Positions 29,037 through 38,103 of a DNA stretch of 44,720 nucleotides are shown here, piece by piece. Source of the stretch: Pseudorhodoplanes sinuspersici (GTDB lineage Bacteria; Pseudomonadota; Alphaproteobacteria; Rhizobiales; Xanthobacteraceae); the NCBI GenBank assembly GCA_945878025.1, contig CAMDXM010000004.1:1-44720 (forward strand), written 5' to 3'. How positions within the stretch are numbered: position 1 is the first letter of the stretch; each line of letters begins with the position of its first letter. The translations under genes were made by a program, and so were the position numbers. The notes below the pieces were generated by a model. The model ran no database searches, was not told the origin of the DNA, and saw only the letters and a list, made by a program, of their open reading frames with translations.

Positions 29037-29957
29037 TCAGGGCGCGCCCATGCGGTGCAGCTTCAGGAGCGTATAGACCGCTTCATTGGCGGGAACCGGC
29101 ACGCCCTTTGCGCGTCCGAGCGCGACCACCTTGCCGGCGAGCCAGTCGAGCTCCAGACGGTTGCCGCGTTCCAGATCGGCCGCCATCGACGCCTTCACCG
29201 TTTTCGGCAGGCCGTCGGCGAATGTCATCCGGTCCTCGATGAAATCGTCGTTCAGCGGAACCCCGCTGGCGCGTCCCACGGCCAGCGTCTCGGTCATCAA
29301 TTGGCGGTAGAAGGCGCGGGTTTCAGGATCGGCCATGATCGGGCCGATGGTGGAACGCGTAGCCGCGGTCACGCCGGAGAGTCCGACCAGGAAAATGAAT
29401 TTCTGCCAGCGGTCGCGGTTGATGCTGTCGACGATCTTGATGTCGACGGAAGCGGCTTTGGCGGCGTCCGCGAAAGCGGTCAGCGCCGCGTCCGGCTTTG
29501 CATCGATGCGGCCGAAATGCATGCCCGCGAATTGACCATTATGCGAGATCGCGCCGGGCGCGGAGATCACCGCCGAGATGAACGCAATGCCGCCGACCAC
29601 GTGATCCGCGCCGAGGATCGGCGCGATGCGCTCGACGCTGTCGACGCCGTTCTGCAGTGTGATGAGGCGCGTGTTTGGCCCGATCAGCGGCTTCGCTTGC
29701 TCCGCGGCCTTTTCCGTGTCCCAGAGCTTGACCGCGAACAGGACGATATCGACCGGCCCGACCTCGGCGGGGTTGTCCGTCGCCTTGGCGTCTTTGAGAT
29801 GCAGATTGCCGAGCGGACTTTCGACCTTGAGACCGTCTTTCCGGATCGCGTCGAGATGCGCCCCGCGTGCGATGAAATGCACCTCGTGTCCGGCCGCGGC
29901 CATGCGCGCACCGAAATATCCGCCGACGGCGCCGGCCGCCATGACTGCAATGCGCAT
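29037..29957 (-). CDS. panE: 2-dehydropantoate 2-reductase (ketopantoate reductase) family
   Basis: The 306-aa protein matches PanE/ApbA: an N-terminal NADPH-binding Rossmann domain ('AAGAVGGYFGARMAAAGHEV'), 'VKLWDTEKAAEQ', 'LQNGVDSVE', Lys186 in 'NRDRWQKFIFLVG' and a C-terminal helical domain with 'ADLERGNRLELDWLAG'. The enzyme reduces ketopantoate to pantoate for coenzyme A. One oddity: the first glycine of the GxGxxG motif is Ala7 (A-x-G-x-x-G), which could weaken nucleotide binding. A terminator hairpin lies directly in front of the start codon and contains its ribosome site. The true substrate may not be ketopantoate, because this family has relatives on other substrates. Confidence 0.85.
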   Translation of the reverse strand: MRIAVMAAGAVGGYFGARMAAAGHEVHFIARGAHLDAIRKDGLKVESPLGNLHLKDAKATDNPAEVGPVDIVLFAVKLWDTEKAAEQAKPLIGPNTRLITLQNGVDSVERIAPILGADHVVGGIAFISAVISAPGAISHNGQFAGMHFGRIDAKPDAALTAFADAAKAASVDIKIVDSINRDRWQKFIFLVGLSGVTAATRSTIGPIMADPETRAFYRQLMTETLAVGRASGVPLNDDFIEDRMTFADGLPKTVKASMAADLERGNRLELDWLAGKVVALGRAKGVPVPANEAVYTLLKLHRMGAP

Positions 29958-29958
29958 G

Positions 29959-29993
29959 AAAAATCCCGCCTTCGTGAAGAAGGCGGGATTTTT
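29959..29993 (-). terminator. Rho-independent terminator between the L,D-transpeptidase gene and panE
   Basis: AATCCCGCCTTC (29962-29973) and GAAGGCGGGATT (29979-29990) pair exactly, flanked by AAA and TTT. On the minus strand it ends the L,D-transpeptidase transcript. The downstream arm, with AAGGCGGG, is also the likely ribosome site of panE, which starts at 29957. Confidence 0.85.
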
Positions 29994-30020
29994 CCTCCGG
30001 ATCGGCCGACAAGTCCAGCG

Positions 30021-30758
30021 TCAGTAGACGCGGCCGTTCAGGGAGAGCGGGGTACTTATGTTGGCGGATTGCCGGCTCGGCGATTGCGCCGCAGCTATGC
30101 CGCGTCCGCTATCGGGAAGCACCACAACCTTGGCGCCGACATTCACGCGGTTGTAGAGATCGATCACGTCCTCATTGACCATGCGAATGCAGCCCGACGA
30201 TACGCGCCGCCCGATGGTCGAGGGCTGATTGGTGCCGTGGATGCGATAGGCGGAATTGCCGAGATAGAGCGCGCGTGCGCCGAGCGGATTGCTTTCGCCG
30301 CCGGCGACGAAGCGCGGCAGATAAGGCTGGCGTGCGATCATCTCGGCGGGCGGATACCAGTCCGGCCACTCGGTCTTGCGCGCAATGGTCTGCGTGCCGG
30401 ACCAGGTGAAGCCGTCGCGGCCGACACCGATGCCGTAGCGGATCGCCTGACCGTTGCCGGTGACGTAATAGAGATAGGTGTTCGGCGTATCGATGATCAC
30501 GGTGCCTGCCGCTTCGCGCCCGTTGAAGTTCACGATCTGCCGGCGCAGCCGTGGATCGAGTGTCGCGGCATCGTCGAGTTCTTGCGGGACGCGCTCCTGG
30601 ATGGCGGGCTCACGAACCGGCTCGACGCGGAAGATCGAAATCGGAAAGAGCGGCAGCGGCGCGTAGGAATTCGTTTGCGCGGTTGCCGCACCGGGTACAA
30701 GCATGCCCGCCAGCAAAGCGGCGGCGCCTGCAATGTGTACGCTTTTACATATCGGCAT
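30021..30758 (-). CDS. L,D-transpeptidase (YkuD domain)
   Basis: The start is put at the ATG at 30758 (GGGG eight bases before); an ATG at 30770 is the alternative. The 245-aa product has a signal peptide ('SVHIAGAAALLAGMLVPGAA', cut near 'ATAQT'). The YkuD domain carries the catalytic motif 'YRIHGTNQPSTIGRRVSSGC', with His174 and Cys190 followed by 'IRM'. These enzymes form 3-3 peptidoglycan cross-links or attach proteins to peptidoglycan in the periplasm. It is followed by a terminator 28 bases after its stop. No partner gene is nearby. Confidence 0.92.
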   Translation of the reverse strand: MPICKSVHIAGAAALLAGMLVPGAATAQTNSYAPLPLFPISIFRVEPVREPAIQERVPQELDDAATLDPRLRRQIVNFNGREAAGTVIIDTPNTYLYYVTGNGQAIRYGIGVGRDGFTWSGTQTIARKTEWPDWYPPAEMIARQPYLPRFVAGGESNPLGARALYLGNSAYRIHGTNQPSTIGRRVSSGCIRMVNEDVIDLYNRVNVGAKVVVLPDSGRGIAAAQSPSRQSANISTPLSLNGRVY

Positions 30759-30896
30759 GGGTCGCCCCATCAAAAGAGGTGCATCTTCGAGGAGCAAACC
30801 TAAGGACAAGTGTTTAAGTTCCGCGCGATATTTGCGTGCTTAACGGAACCGGAAGCCGCTCGATAGAATTAAAGTCAGTGTGTCGGAAGTGGCTCG

Positions 30897-31409
30897 TTAC
30901 TTTCTGTCGCGATGCCAGCCGACGATCGCATCCGTCACGCTGTCGATCGAAGCAAAATAAGGTTTGATGTCGATCAGCGGCGTGTTGTCCAGGCAATCGA
31001 GGCCGATGACGAGCAGCGTATGCCCGCGCACTTCTTTCAATGTGACCACGCTCATGGCGACCGGATTGGGCCGCGCCGGCGATCTTAATGCAAACGTGCC
31101 GCGGCTCTCGCCATAATGACGCGGCACCTGCACAACGATGTCGCGCCGCGACTTGTCCATCCAGTAGAGCACGACCAGATGGGTGCAGGTCTCGACCCCT
31201 TGGAGCGCCGCGGCCCAGCGCGGATCGAGTTCGATGGTGCAGAGCGCATCCGACTCGCGGGCGTTTTTCGGGCAGTCCTCGCGTCTGGTCCAGGGCGTCC
31301 GGATGCGGCCGATGAAATAGACGCTGGCGTCGAAATGGTCCGGCAGGGCGACGGTGATCTCGCCGGGGCGGACGCCGTGATCCGCTTCTTTCGTAGGTTT
31401 TTCAGGCAT
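30897..31409 (-). CDS. trmO: TrmO/TsaA-type tRNA-methyltransferase family protein
   Basis: The ATG at 31409 is chosen; the frame runs on to a TTG at 31445 and the ribosome site is weak in both cases. The 170-aa product has the TsaA/YaeB barrel with 'YFIGRIRTPWTRREDCPKNA', 'HLVVLYWMDKSRRDIVVQVP' and 'GTFALRSPARPNPVAMSVV'. E. coli TrmO methylates N6-threonylcarbamoyladenosine 37 of tRNA-Thr using SAM. This protein lacks the E. coli C-terminal extension, as many relatives do, so its substrate may differ. Its start lies 32 bases from the end of the upstream gene. Confidence 0.85.
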   Translation of the reverse strand: MPEKPTKEADHGVRPGEITVALPDHFDASVYFIGRIRTPWTRREDCPKNARESDALCTIELDPRWAAALQGVETCTHLVVLYWMDKSRRDIVVQVPRHYGESRGTFALRSPARPNPVAMSVVTLKEVRGHTLLVIGLDCLDNTPLIDIKPYFASIDSVTDAIVGWHRDRK

Positions 31410-31441
31410 GGGTCGAGGATAGGCGAGGGGAACGGCCGGAC

Positions 31442-31972
31442 TCAATCCCGCCTCCAGATCATCCGCCCGACGACTTGCGCCATCGTGAGGGGATGCAGGA
31501 TCACACTGGCGATGCGCCCAATTGCGCTGTCCGGCTCGTGAAACACGCCTAGCTGCCGGAGCAACGTCGCCCGGTCGTAGTAGATCTTCTCACCTGCGAG
31601 GCGATCGTCGTCGTCGAACGTGAAGATCGCGCAAAGCGGAAGTTCAATCTGGTTTCCCGTGGCCGGTAGCCCGCGCCACGGACCCAGATGCCGTCCGCGA
31701 ACGACGACCTCAAGAACAACTGCGACGTCGCCTGCGTGACGGTGCTGCACGTCGAGATGCAATCCCGGCAGCGCCTGCAGCAGCCCCTGGTAAAAAGCGC
31801 GCACTTCGTCGTGTCCGGCGTAATGCAAATCCAATGGTGAATCGTCGTAATGCGCCGTCGCTCCAAAAGTCCCCATAATGCCTTCAAGGTCATGATGGTT
31901 TTCGAAGCCGATGTGCTCGTCCACGTGCCTGAGGCGAACCGCTTTCCGGTCGTCGATAGTCATGTTGGCCAT
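31442..31972 (-). CDS. SnoaL-like ester cyclase family protein
   Basis: The 176-aa protein has the NTF2/SnoaL-like pattern: 'HVDEHIGFENHHDLEGIMGTF', 'YAGHDEVRAFYQGLLQALPG', then strands including 'AVVLEVVVRGRHLG', 'LPLCAIFTFDDDDRLAGEKI' and a C-terminal 'YYDRATLLRQLG'. Homologues are polyketide-cyclase-like or ester-cyclase proteins with unassigned substrates. A further 25 residues after the domain are unusual for the family. It precedes trmO on the same strand with a 32-base gap. Confidence 0.8.
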   Translation of the reverse strand: MANMTIDDRKAVRLRHVDEHIGFENHHDLEGIMGTFGATAHYDDSPLDLHYAGHDEVRAFYQGLLQALPGLHLDVQHRHAGDVAVVLEVVVRGRHLGPWRGLPATGNQIELPLCAIFTFDDDDRLAGEKIYYDRATLLRQLGVFHEPDSAIGRIASVILHPLTMAQVVGRMIWRRD

Positions 31973-32128
31973 GATCGATCCGCCTTATTGCCGCAGTTTT
32001 GAAGTCGACGCGGCCATACTCTAGGCGGCTTTCCCGCTGGCGCACGCCACTGTTAGCTGGCCTACCGGGGCGCTTTGCCGGGCCCTAAATACCCTAGATT
32101 GGGCTTGCGCCCACCAAATTACCGTATA

Positions 32129-32146
32129 AACATATCCTTATATGTT
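32129..32146. promoter_or_regulatory. Candidate ArsR-type (SahR-like) operator
   Basis: AACATAT-CCTT-ATATGTT is a perfect inverted repeat. It starts inside a TATAAA (-10-like, 32125-32130) and lies 40 bases before the start of the ArsR-methyltransferase gene. A regulator sitting here would block the promoter, so autoregulation of the operon is likely. The match to known SahR sites is by memory. Confidence 0.6.
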
Positions 32147-32185
32147 CCTGGATACGCATACGGCCTTGGGGCGTTGGAAGCGTCG

Positions 32186-33172
32186 ATGATCAACCGGCTG
32201 CCATTCGATCTGGTTCACACGGCGTTGCGGGCGGCCGCCGAGGCCACGCGGCTGCGCATCCTTGCGCTGCTGACGCAGGCCGAGCTGACCGTGTCGGACC
32301 TGACCGAAATCCTGCGCCAGTCGCAGCCGCGCATCTCGCGTCATCTCAAGCTTCTCTCGGAAGCCGGGCTGATCGAGCGCCATCGCGAGGGCTCCTGGGC
32401 GTTTTTCCGCGTGGCGGATCAGGAAGGCGGCGCGGAAATGGTGCGGCTTCTGTCCGATTATCTCGATCCGGAGGATCCGGTTTTGTCGCGCGATCGCGAA
32501 AGACTCGTCGCCGTGCGCCAGGCCCGCGCCAAGGCCGCGCAGGATTATTTCAGCGCGCATGCCGCGCAATGGGACCGCATCCGCAAATTGCACGCCGCCG
32601 ACGAGGCGGTGGAGGGCGCAATCGTCGAGGCGCTCGGCGACAAACCGGTGCGTTCGCTGCTCGATCTCGGCACCGGCACGGGCCGCATGCTGGAATTGTT
32701 CGGCCCGCGAATCGAGCGCGGGCTCGGCGTTGACCTCTCTCCCGACATGCTGAGCCTTGCGCGCGCGCGGCTCGATCGCGCGGGCCTGAAGCATTGCAGC
32801 GTGCGCCAGGGCGACATCTACAATCTCTCGCTGCCGCGCGAATCCTTCGACCTCGTGCTGGTGCATCAGGTGCTGCACTTCCTGGAAGACGGCGCGCGCG
32901 CGATCCGGGAGGCGGCGCGCGTGCTGACGCCGTCGGGGCGCCTGATGGTGATCGACTTCGCCCCGCACGATCTTGAGTTTTTGCGCGAAGAGCATGCGCA
33001 TCACCGCCTTGGCTTTTCGCCCGAAACCGTGTCGCAATGGCTCGAGGCCGCGGGCCTCGACGTCACTTTGCAGAAGAATATCGCGCCGGAAGGCGACGGC
33101 AAGATCGCGGTGTCGCTCTGGCTCGCGCGCGATCCGCGCATCCAGATGGCCGGCCGCAAGGAGGTCGCATGA
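32186..33172 (+). CDS. ArsR-family regulator fused to a SAM-dependent methyltransferase domain
   Basis: The ATG at 32186 has GGAAGCG before it; a longer open frame to 32075 would cover the operator and is rejected. The 328-aa product has an ArsR winged helix (about 8-80) with recognition helix 'SQPRISRHLKLLSEAGLIER'. The region that holds ArsR metal cysteines reads 'ELTVSDL' here, without cysteines. A class I methyltransferase domain follows, with motif I 'SLLDLGTGTGRMLEL' (157-171), 'GVDLSPDMLSLA' and 'VLHFLEDGARAIREAARVL'. It leads an operon with metF and metH. SahR-type ArsR regulators respond to S-adenosylhomocysteine and control the SAM cycle; this is a likely functional relative, with the second domain perhaps the ligand sensor. 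Confidence 0.8.
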   Translation: MINRLPFDLVHTALRAAAEATRLRILALLTQAELTVSDLTEILRQSQPRISRHLKLLSEAGLIERHREGSWAFFRVADQEGGAEMVRLLSDYLDPEDPVLSRDRERLVAVRQARAKAAQDYFSAHAAQWDRIRKLHAADEAVEGAIVEALGDKPVRSLLDLGTGTGRMLELFGPRIERGLGVDLSPDMLSLARARLDRAGLKHCSVRQGDIYNLSLPRESFDLVLVHQVLHFLEDGARAIREAARVLTPSGRLMVIDFAPHDLEFLREEHAHHRLGFSPETVSQWLEAAGLDVTLQKNIAPEGDGKIAVSLWLARDPRIQMAGRKEVA

Positions 33173-34086
33173 TGGCCGCGTCCGCAATCCGCGCCAGCCG
33201 CTGGGCCCATCAGGGCCAGGAGCGGCGCATCCGCGTCTCGTTCGAATTTTTTCCTCCGAAGACCGAGGAGATGGAAAAGCAATTGTGGGAATCGGTCGAG
33301 CGCCTCGCGCCGCTCGCGCCCAATTTCGTCTCGGTGACCTATGGCGCCGGCGGCTCGACCCGCGAGCGCACGCACGCCACGGTCAAGCGCATCATCAACG
33401 AGACGCGGCTGACGCCGGCGGCGCATCTGACCTGCGTGGACGCCACGCGCGAGCAGGTGGATGACGTGATCCGCGGCTATCAGGCCGCGGGCGTGCGTCA
33501 TATCGTGGCCTTGCGCGGCGATCCGGCCGGCGGCATCGGCGTGCCTTATGCGCCGCATCCGGGCGGCTACGAGAATGCGGCTGACCTTGTCGGCGGCATC
33601 AAGCGCATCACCGACATGGAAGTGTCGGTCTCGGCCTATCCGGAAAAACATCCCGACAGCGCCACCGTCGAAGCCGATATCGACATGCTCAAGGCCAAGG
33701 TCGATGCCGGGGCGAGCCGCGCGATCACGCAGTTCTTCTTCGAAAACGATCTGTACTTCCGCTATCTCGACCGCGTGCGCGCGCGCGGGATCAATATTCC
33801 GATCGTACCGGGCATTCTGCCGGTGCAGAATTTCAAGCAGGCCAAGAACTTCGCCGAGCGCACCGGCGCATCGGTACCGCGCTGGCTGGCCGAGCGCTTC
33901 GAGGGCCTCGACGACGATCTCGCCACCCGCAAGCTGATCGCGGCCGCGGTCGCCGCCGAACAGGTGATCGATCTCGTCGATCACGGCGTCACGGATTTCC
34001 ATTTCTACACGATGAACCGCGCCGATCTCGTTTACGCGGTTTGCCATCTGCTGGGTCTGCGGCCCGAGGCGCGGGTGGCGGCATGA
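33169..34086 (+). CDS. metF: Methylenetetrahydrofolate reductase MetF
   Basis: The gene starts in an ATGA overlap with the regulator stop (two adjacent ATGs at 33169 and 33172) and yields 305 aa. It has the MetF TIM-barrel pattern: 'VSFEFFPPKTEEMEKQLW', 'VSVTYGAGGSTRERT', 'HLTCVDATREQVDDVI', 'IVALRGDPAGG', 'SVSAYPEKHPDS' and 'GASRAITQFFFENDLYFRY'. It reduces methylene-THF to methyl-THF with FAD, providing the methyl donor for MetH, which is encoded next. The stop is 160 bases before metH, and a palindromic doublet fills that gap. Confidence 0.96.
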   Translation: MMAASAIRASRWAHQGQERRIRVSFEFFPPKTEEMEKQLWESVERLAPLAPNFVSVTYGAGGSTRERTHATVKRIINETRLTPAAHLTCVDATREQVDDVIRGYQAAGVRHIVALRGDPAGGIGVPYAPHPGGYENAADLVGGIKRITDMEVSVSAYPEKHPDSATVEADIDMLKAKVDAGASRAITQFFFENDLYFRYLDRVRARGINIPIVPGILPVQNFKQAKNFAERTGASVPRWLAERFEGLDDDLATRKLIAAAVAAEQVIDLVDHGVTDFHFYTMNRADLVYAVCHLLGLRPEARVAA

Positions 34087-34103
34087 TGAAAAATCATCTT
34101 TCC

Positions 34104-34232
34104 GTCATGGCCGGGCTTGTCCCGGCCATCCACGTCTTAATTTGCCACCGTCGCCAAGAAAGACGTGGATGCCCGGCAGCGCAGACAAGTTTACGCAGTC
34201 TGCGCAGGCTTGACTGCGTGCCGGGCATGACG
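34104..34232. repeat. Dispersed palindrome doublet between metF and metH
   Basis: Copy one, GTCATGGCCGGGCTTGTCC to CACGTCTT (34104-34138), faces copy two, AAGACGTGGATGCCCGGC to GGGCATGACG (34161-34232). The second copy has an insert of about 40 bases in its loop. The pair sits inside an operon, so it could affect mRNA stability between metF and metH. It ends just before the ribosome site of metH. Confidence 0.8.
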
Positions 34233-34246
34233 AGCAGGAATATCCA

Positions 34247-37200
34247 GTGACTAATAAGAACAAATCATCCGTTGAAACCGCGCTCCGGCACATCGCGCAC
34301 GAGCGCATTCTTGTGCTCGACGGCGGCATGGGCACGATGATCCAGGCGCTGAAATTCAGCGAAGCGGAATTTCGCGGCAAGCGTTTCGCCGATCACGGGC
34401 ATGACCTTCGCGGCAACAACGATCTGTTGATCCTGACTCAGCCGGACGCGATCCGCGACATCCATCTGTCCTATTACCGCGCCGGCGCGGACATCGTGTG
34501 CACCAACACCTTTTCCTCGACGGCGATCGCGCAAGCCGATTACAAGCTCGAAGCCGCGGTCGTTGATCTCAATCGCGAGGGCGCAAAGCTCGTGCGCGAG
34601 GCCGCGGCGATCGCGGCCAAGGAAGACGGCCGCCCGCGCTATGTCGCCGGCGCCATGGGGCCGACCAACCGCACGGCTTCTATTTCGCCGGATGTCAACA
34701 ATCCAGGTTTCCGCGCGACGACATTCGATGAACTGAAAGTGGCCTACCGCGAACAGGCGGCGGCCCTGCTCGAAGGTGGCGTCGACATCCTGCTGCTGGA
34801 AACCATCTTCGACACCCTCAACGCCAAGGCCGCGCTCTACGCCATCGCCGAACTCGAAGACGCGCGCGGTGAAAAAATCCCGGTGATGATCTCCGGCACG
34901 ATCACGGACCTGTCCGGGCGCATGCTGTCCGGTCAAACGCCGGAAGCATTCTGGAATTCGGTGCGCCATGCCAGCCCCTTCACCATCGGGCTCAATTGCG
35001 CGCTCGGCGCCAAGGAAATGCGCTCGCATATGGCGGAAATCTCCCGCATCGCCGACACGCTGACTTGTGCTTATCCCAACGCAGGACTTCCGAACGAATT
35101 CGGCCTTTATGACGAAAGCCCGGAATACATGGCCGGTCTGCTCGAGGAATTCGCGTCCGCCGGCCTTGTGAACGTCGTCGGCGGTTGCTGCGGCACCACG
35201 CCCGAGCACATGCGCGCAATCGCGGACGCTGTCGCCGGGAAAAAGCCGCGCAAGCCGGTCGAGGTCAAGCCAATGCTGCGGCTGTCGGGCCTTGAGCCAT
35301 TCACGCTCACGCCCGAAATTCCCTTCGTGAATGTCGGCGAGCGCACCAACGTCACGGGTTCCGCGAAATTCAGGAAGCTCGTCACGGCCGGCGATTTTCC
35401 GGCCGCGCTCGCGGTCGCGCGCGACCAGGTGGAAAACGGCGCTCAGATCATCGACGTCAACATGGACGAAGGCCTGCTCGATTCACAGGCCGCGATGACC
35501 ACTTTCCTCAATCTCATCGCCGCCGAGCCCGATATCGCACGCGTGCCGGTGATGATCGATTCCTCGAAGTTTTCAGTGATCGAGGCAGGCCTGAAATGCG
35601 TGCAGGGCAAGCCGGTGGTCAACTCGATCTCCATGAAAGAGGGCGAGGCGAGCTTCATCGAACACGCCAAGATCGTGCGCCGCTATGGCGCGGCGGTGGT
35701 GGTGATGGCGTTCGACGAACAGGGACAGGCCGACACCTTCGAGCGCAAGACGACGATCTGCAAGCGCGCCTACGACATTCTGGTTGACCAGGTCGGTTTC
35801 CCGCCGGAAGACATTATTTTTGATCCCAACATTTTCGCGATCGCGACCGGCATCGAAGAACACAATGGATATGGCGTCGCCTTCATCGAGGCCACGCGCT
35901 GGATCCGCGAAAATCTTCCGCACGCGCATATTTCCGGCGGCGTCTCCAACCTGTCGTTCTCGTTCCGCGGCAACGAGCCGGTGCGCGAGGCGATGCATTC
36001 GGTGTTTCTCTATCATTGCATCAAGGCCGGCATGGATATGGGCATCGTCAATGCCGGCCAGATGGCGGTGTATGACGATCTCGACCCTGAATTGCGGCAG
36101 GCGAGCGAAGACGTGGTGCGCAACCTGCGTCCGGATGCATCGGATCGCCTGCTTGCCGTTGCCGAACGTTTCCGCGGGCAACAGGGCCGCGAGGCGAAAG
36201 AAGCCGATCTCGCCTGGCGCGAATGGCCGGTCGGAAAACGGCTCGCGCATGCGCTCGTCCACGGCATCACCGATTTCATCACCGAGGACACCGAGGAAGC
36301 GCGCTCCACGTCCAAGCGTCCGCTCGACGTGATCGAAGGCCCGCTGATGAGCGGCATGAATGTGGTCGGCGACCTGTTCGGCTCCGGCAAGATGTTCCTG
36401 CCGCAGGTGGTGAAATCGGCGCGCGTGATGAAACAGTCGGTCGCCTATCTGATGCCGTATATGGAAAAGGAAAAGGCCGCGAACGACCGCGGCCAGAGCA
36501 ATTTCAACGGCAAGGTACTGCTCGCGACCGTGAAGGGCGACGTGCATGACATCGGCAAGAATATCGTCGGCGTCGTGCTCCAGTGCAACAATTACGAGGT
36601 GCTCGATCTCGGCGTGATGGTTCCGGTGGCGAAAATCCTGGAGACCGCCAAGAGCGAGCAGGTCGACATCATCGGCCTGTCCGGCCTGATCACACCGTCT
36701 CTGGATGAAATGTGTCACGTTGCCGCTGAAATGGAACGGCAGAATTTCAACCTGCCGCTGCTGATAGGCGGCGCGACCACGAGCCGCGTTCATACGGCCG
36801 TGAAAATTCATCCGAACTACAAGCAGGGCCAGACTGTCTATGTGACGGACGCAAGCCGCGCGGTCGGCGTGACGTCGGCGCTGATGTCGCGCGATGGCCG
36901 CGCCGCATATCTCGAGGGCATCCGCGAGGAATATGTGCAGATCGCGGCCGCGCATGCGCGCGGGCAGGAAGACAAGCAGCGCCTCTCGCTTGCGGATTCG
37001 CGCGCCAATGCGCCGAAGATCGACTGGGCGAATTATACGCCGCCGCGGCCTTCCTTTATCGGAACCAAGGTGCTGGAAAATTATCCGCTCGCCGAGCTCG
37101 CGCCCTTCATCGACTGGACGCCGTTCTTTGCGACCTGGGAATTGATGGGCACCTACCCGCAGATTCTCGACGACAGCAAATACGGCCCGGCCGCGCGCTC

Positions 37201-37993
37201 GCTTTATGAAGACGCGCAGGCGATGCTGAAAAAGATCGTCGCGGAAGGCTGGTTCAAGGCCTCGGGCGTGATCGGCTTCTGGCCGGCGAACGCCGTGGGC
37301 GACGACATCGTGGTCTATGACGAGGCGCGCAAGAAGGAGATCGCGACTCTGCACACGTTGCGCCAGCAGCTCTCGCGGCGCGAAGGCCGCGCCAATGTGG
37401 CTTTGTCGGATTTCGTCGCGCCCGCGCAATCCGGAAAAGAGGATTATATCGGCGGCTTCATCGTCACCGCCGGCATCGGCGAAGACGACGTCGCCGACCG
37501 CTTCAAGCACGCCAACGACGATTATTCCGCGATCATGGTCAAGGCGCTGGCCGACCGCCTCGCGGAAGCCTTTGCCGAGCGGCTGCATCAAAGGGTGCGA
37601 AAGGAATTCTGGGGCTTCGTGCCGGACGAGACATTCGGCCCCGCCGATCTGATCGCGGAGAAATATCGCGGCATCCGCCCGGCGCCGGGCTATCCCGCGC
37701 AACCCGACCATACCGAGAAGGACACATTGTTCCAGCTCATCAATGGCGCCGACCAGATCGGCGTGACGCTGACCGAGAGTTTTGCGATGTGGCCGGGCGC
37801 GTCGGTGTGCGGGCTCTATTTCAGCCATCCCGAAAGCCAGTATTTCGGCGTCGGCAAGATCGGCCGCGACCAGGTCGAGGATTATGCCAGGCGCAAAGGC
37901 TGGACGCTCGACGAGGCGCACAAGTGGCTCGCGCCGATCCTCAATTACGATCCGTCCGCGCAGCCCAAACGCGCGACGGTCGCGGCGGCGTAG
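34247..37993 (+). CDS. metH: Cobalamin-dependent methionine synthase MetH
   Basis: The start is a GTG at 34247 with AGGAA upstream. The 1248-aa protein has all four modules. The homocysteine domain has Cys251, Cys314 and Cys315 ('[12 protein letters not shown]') as zinc ligands. The methyl-folate domain has '[20 protein letters not shown]'. The cobalamin module has the helical cap '[20 protein letters not shown]' and '[11 protein letters not shown]' with His767 as the cobalt ligand. The C-terminal SAM-dependent reactivation domain has '[18 protein letters not shown]'. It transfers the methyl group of methyl-THF to homocysteine. As in E. coli, the protein is a single chain, not split. Confidence 0.98.
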   Translation: MTNKNKSSVETALRHIAHERILVLDGGMGTMIQALKFSEAEFRGKRFADHGHDLRGNNDLLILTQPDAIRDIHLSYYRAGADIVCTNTFSSTAIAQADYKLEAAVVDLNREGAKLVREAAAIAAKEDGRPRYVAGAMGPTNRTASISPDVNNPGFRATTFDELKVAYREQAAALLEGGVDILLLETIFDTLNAKAALYAIAELEDARGEKIPVMISGTITDLSGRMLSGQTPEAFWNSVRHASPFTIGLNCALGAKEMRSHMAEISRIADTLTCAYPNAGLPNEFGLYDESPEYMAGLLEEFASAGLVNVVGGCCGTTPEHMRAIADAVAGKKPRKPVEVKPMLRLSGLEPFTLTPEIPFVNVGERTNVTGSAKFRKLVTAGDFPAALAVARDQVENGAQIIDVNMDEGLLDSQAAMTTFLNLIAAEPDIARVPVMIDSSKFSVIEAGLKCVQGKPVVNSISMKEGEASFIEHAKIVRRYGAAVVVMAFDEQGQADTFERKTTICKRAYDILVDQVGFPPEDIIFDPNIFAIATGIEEHNGYGVAFIEATRWIRENLPHAHISGGVSNLSFSFRGNEPVREAMHSVFLYHCIKAGMDMGIVNAGQMAVYDDLDPELRQASEDVVRNLRPDASDRLLAVAERFRGQQGREAKEADLAWREWPVGKRLAHALVHGITDFITEDTEEARSTSKRPLDVIEGPLMSGMNVVGDLFGSGKMFLPQVVKSARVMKQSVAYLMPYMEKEKAANDRGQSNFNGKVLLATVKGDVHDIGKNIVGVVLQCNNYEVLDLGVMVPVAKILETAKSEQVDIIGLSGLITPSLDEMCHVAAEMERQNFNLPLLIGGATTSRVHTAVKIHPNYKQGQTVYVTDASRAVGVTSALMSRDGRAAYLEGIREEYVQIAAAHARGQEDKQRLSLADSRANAPKIDWANYTPPRPSFIGTKVLENYPLAELAPFIDWTPFFATWELMGTYPQILDDSKYGPAARSLYEDAQAMLKKIVAEGWFKASGVIGFWPANAVGDDIVVYDEARKKEIATLHTLRQQLSRREGRANVALSDFVAPAQSGKEDYIGGFIVTAGIGEDDVADRFKHANDDYSAIMVKALADRLAEAFAERLHQRVRKEFWGFVPDETFGPADLIAEKYRGIRPAPGYPAQPDHTEKDTLFQLINGADQIGVTLTESFAMWPGASVCGLYFSHPESQYFGVGKIGRDQVEDYARRKGWTLDEAHKWLAPILNYDPSAQPKRATVAAA

Positions 37994-38002
37994 TTATCTG
38001 CG

Positions 38003-38097
38003 GTCATTCCGGGGCACGCCGAAGGCGTGAGCCCGGAATCCATAACCCCGATTCTGGAATATGGATTCCGGCTCTCGCTTCGCTCGGCCGGAATGAC
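38003..38097. repeat. Dispersed palindrome doublet (GTCATTCCGGG family)
   Basis: GTCATTCCGGGG...CCCGGAATCCAT (38003-38042) is followed after a spacer by ATGGATTCCGG...CCGGAATGAC (38060-38097). This is a third palindrome family with the same pair-wise inverted layout. It lies between the metH stop and the convergent hydrolase gene. Confidence 0.8.
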
Positions 38098-38103
38098 GAA
38101 GAA

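Noticed and set aside
28857-30803. Plus-strand open frame of about 650 codons across panE and the L,D-transpeptidase gene
   Set aside because: It crosses two clear minus-strand genes, a terminator and a dispersed repeat, and has no protein-family features.
32075-32185. Upstream extension of the ArsR-methyltransferase gene
   Set aside because: It would cover the -10-like TATAAA and the operator palindrome; a ribosome site lies before the ATG at 32186.
35573-37921. Long minus-strand open frame (about 780 codons) opposite metH
   Set aside because: Composition is Arg/His/Ala-rich with no domain pattern; the plus strand encodes complete MetH.
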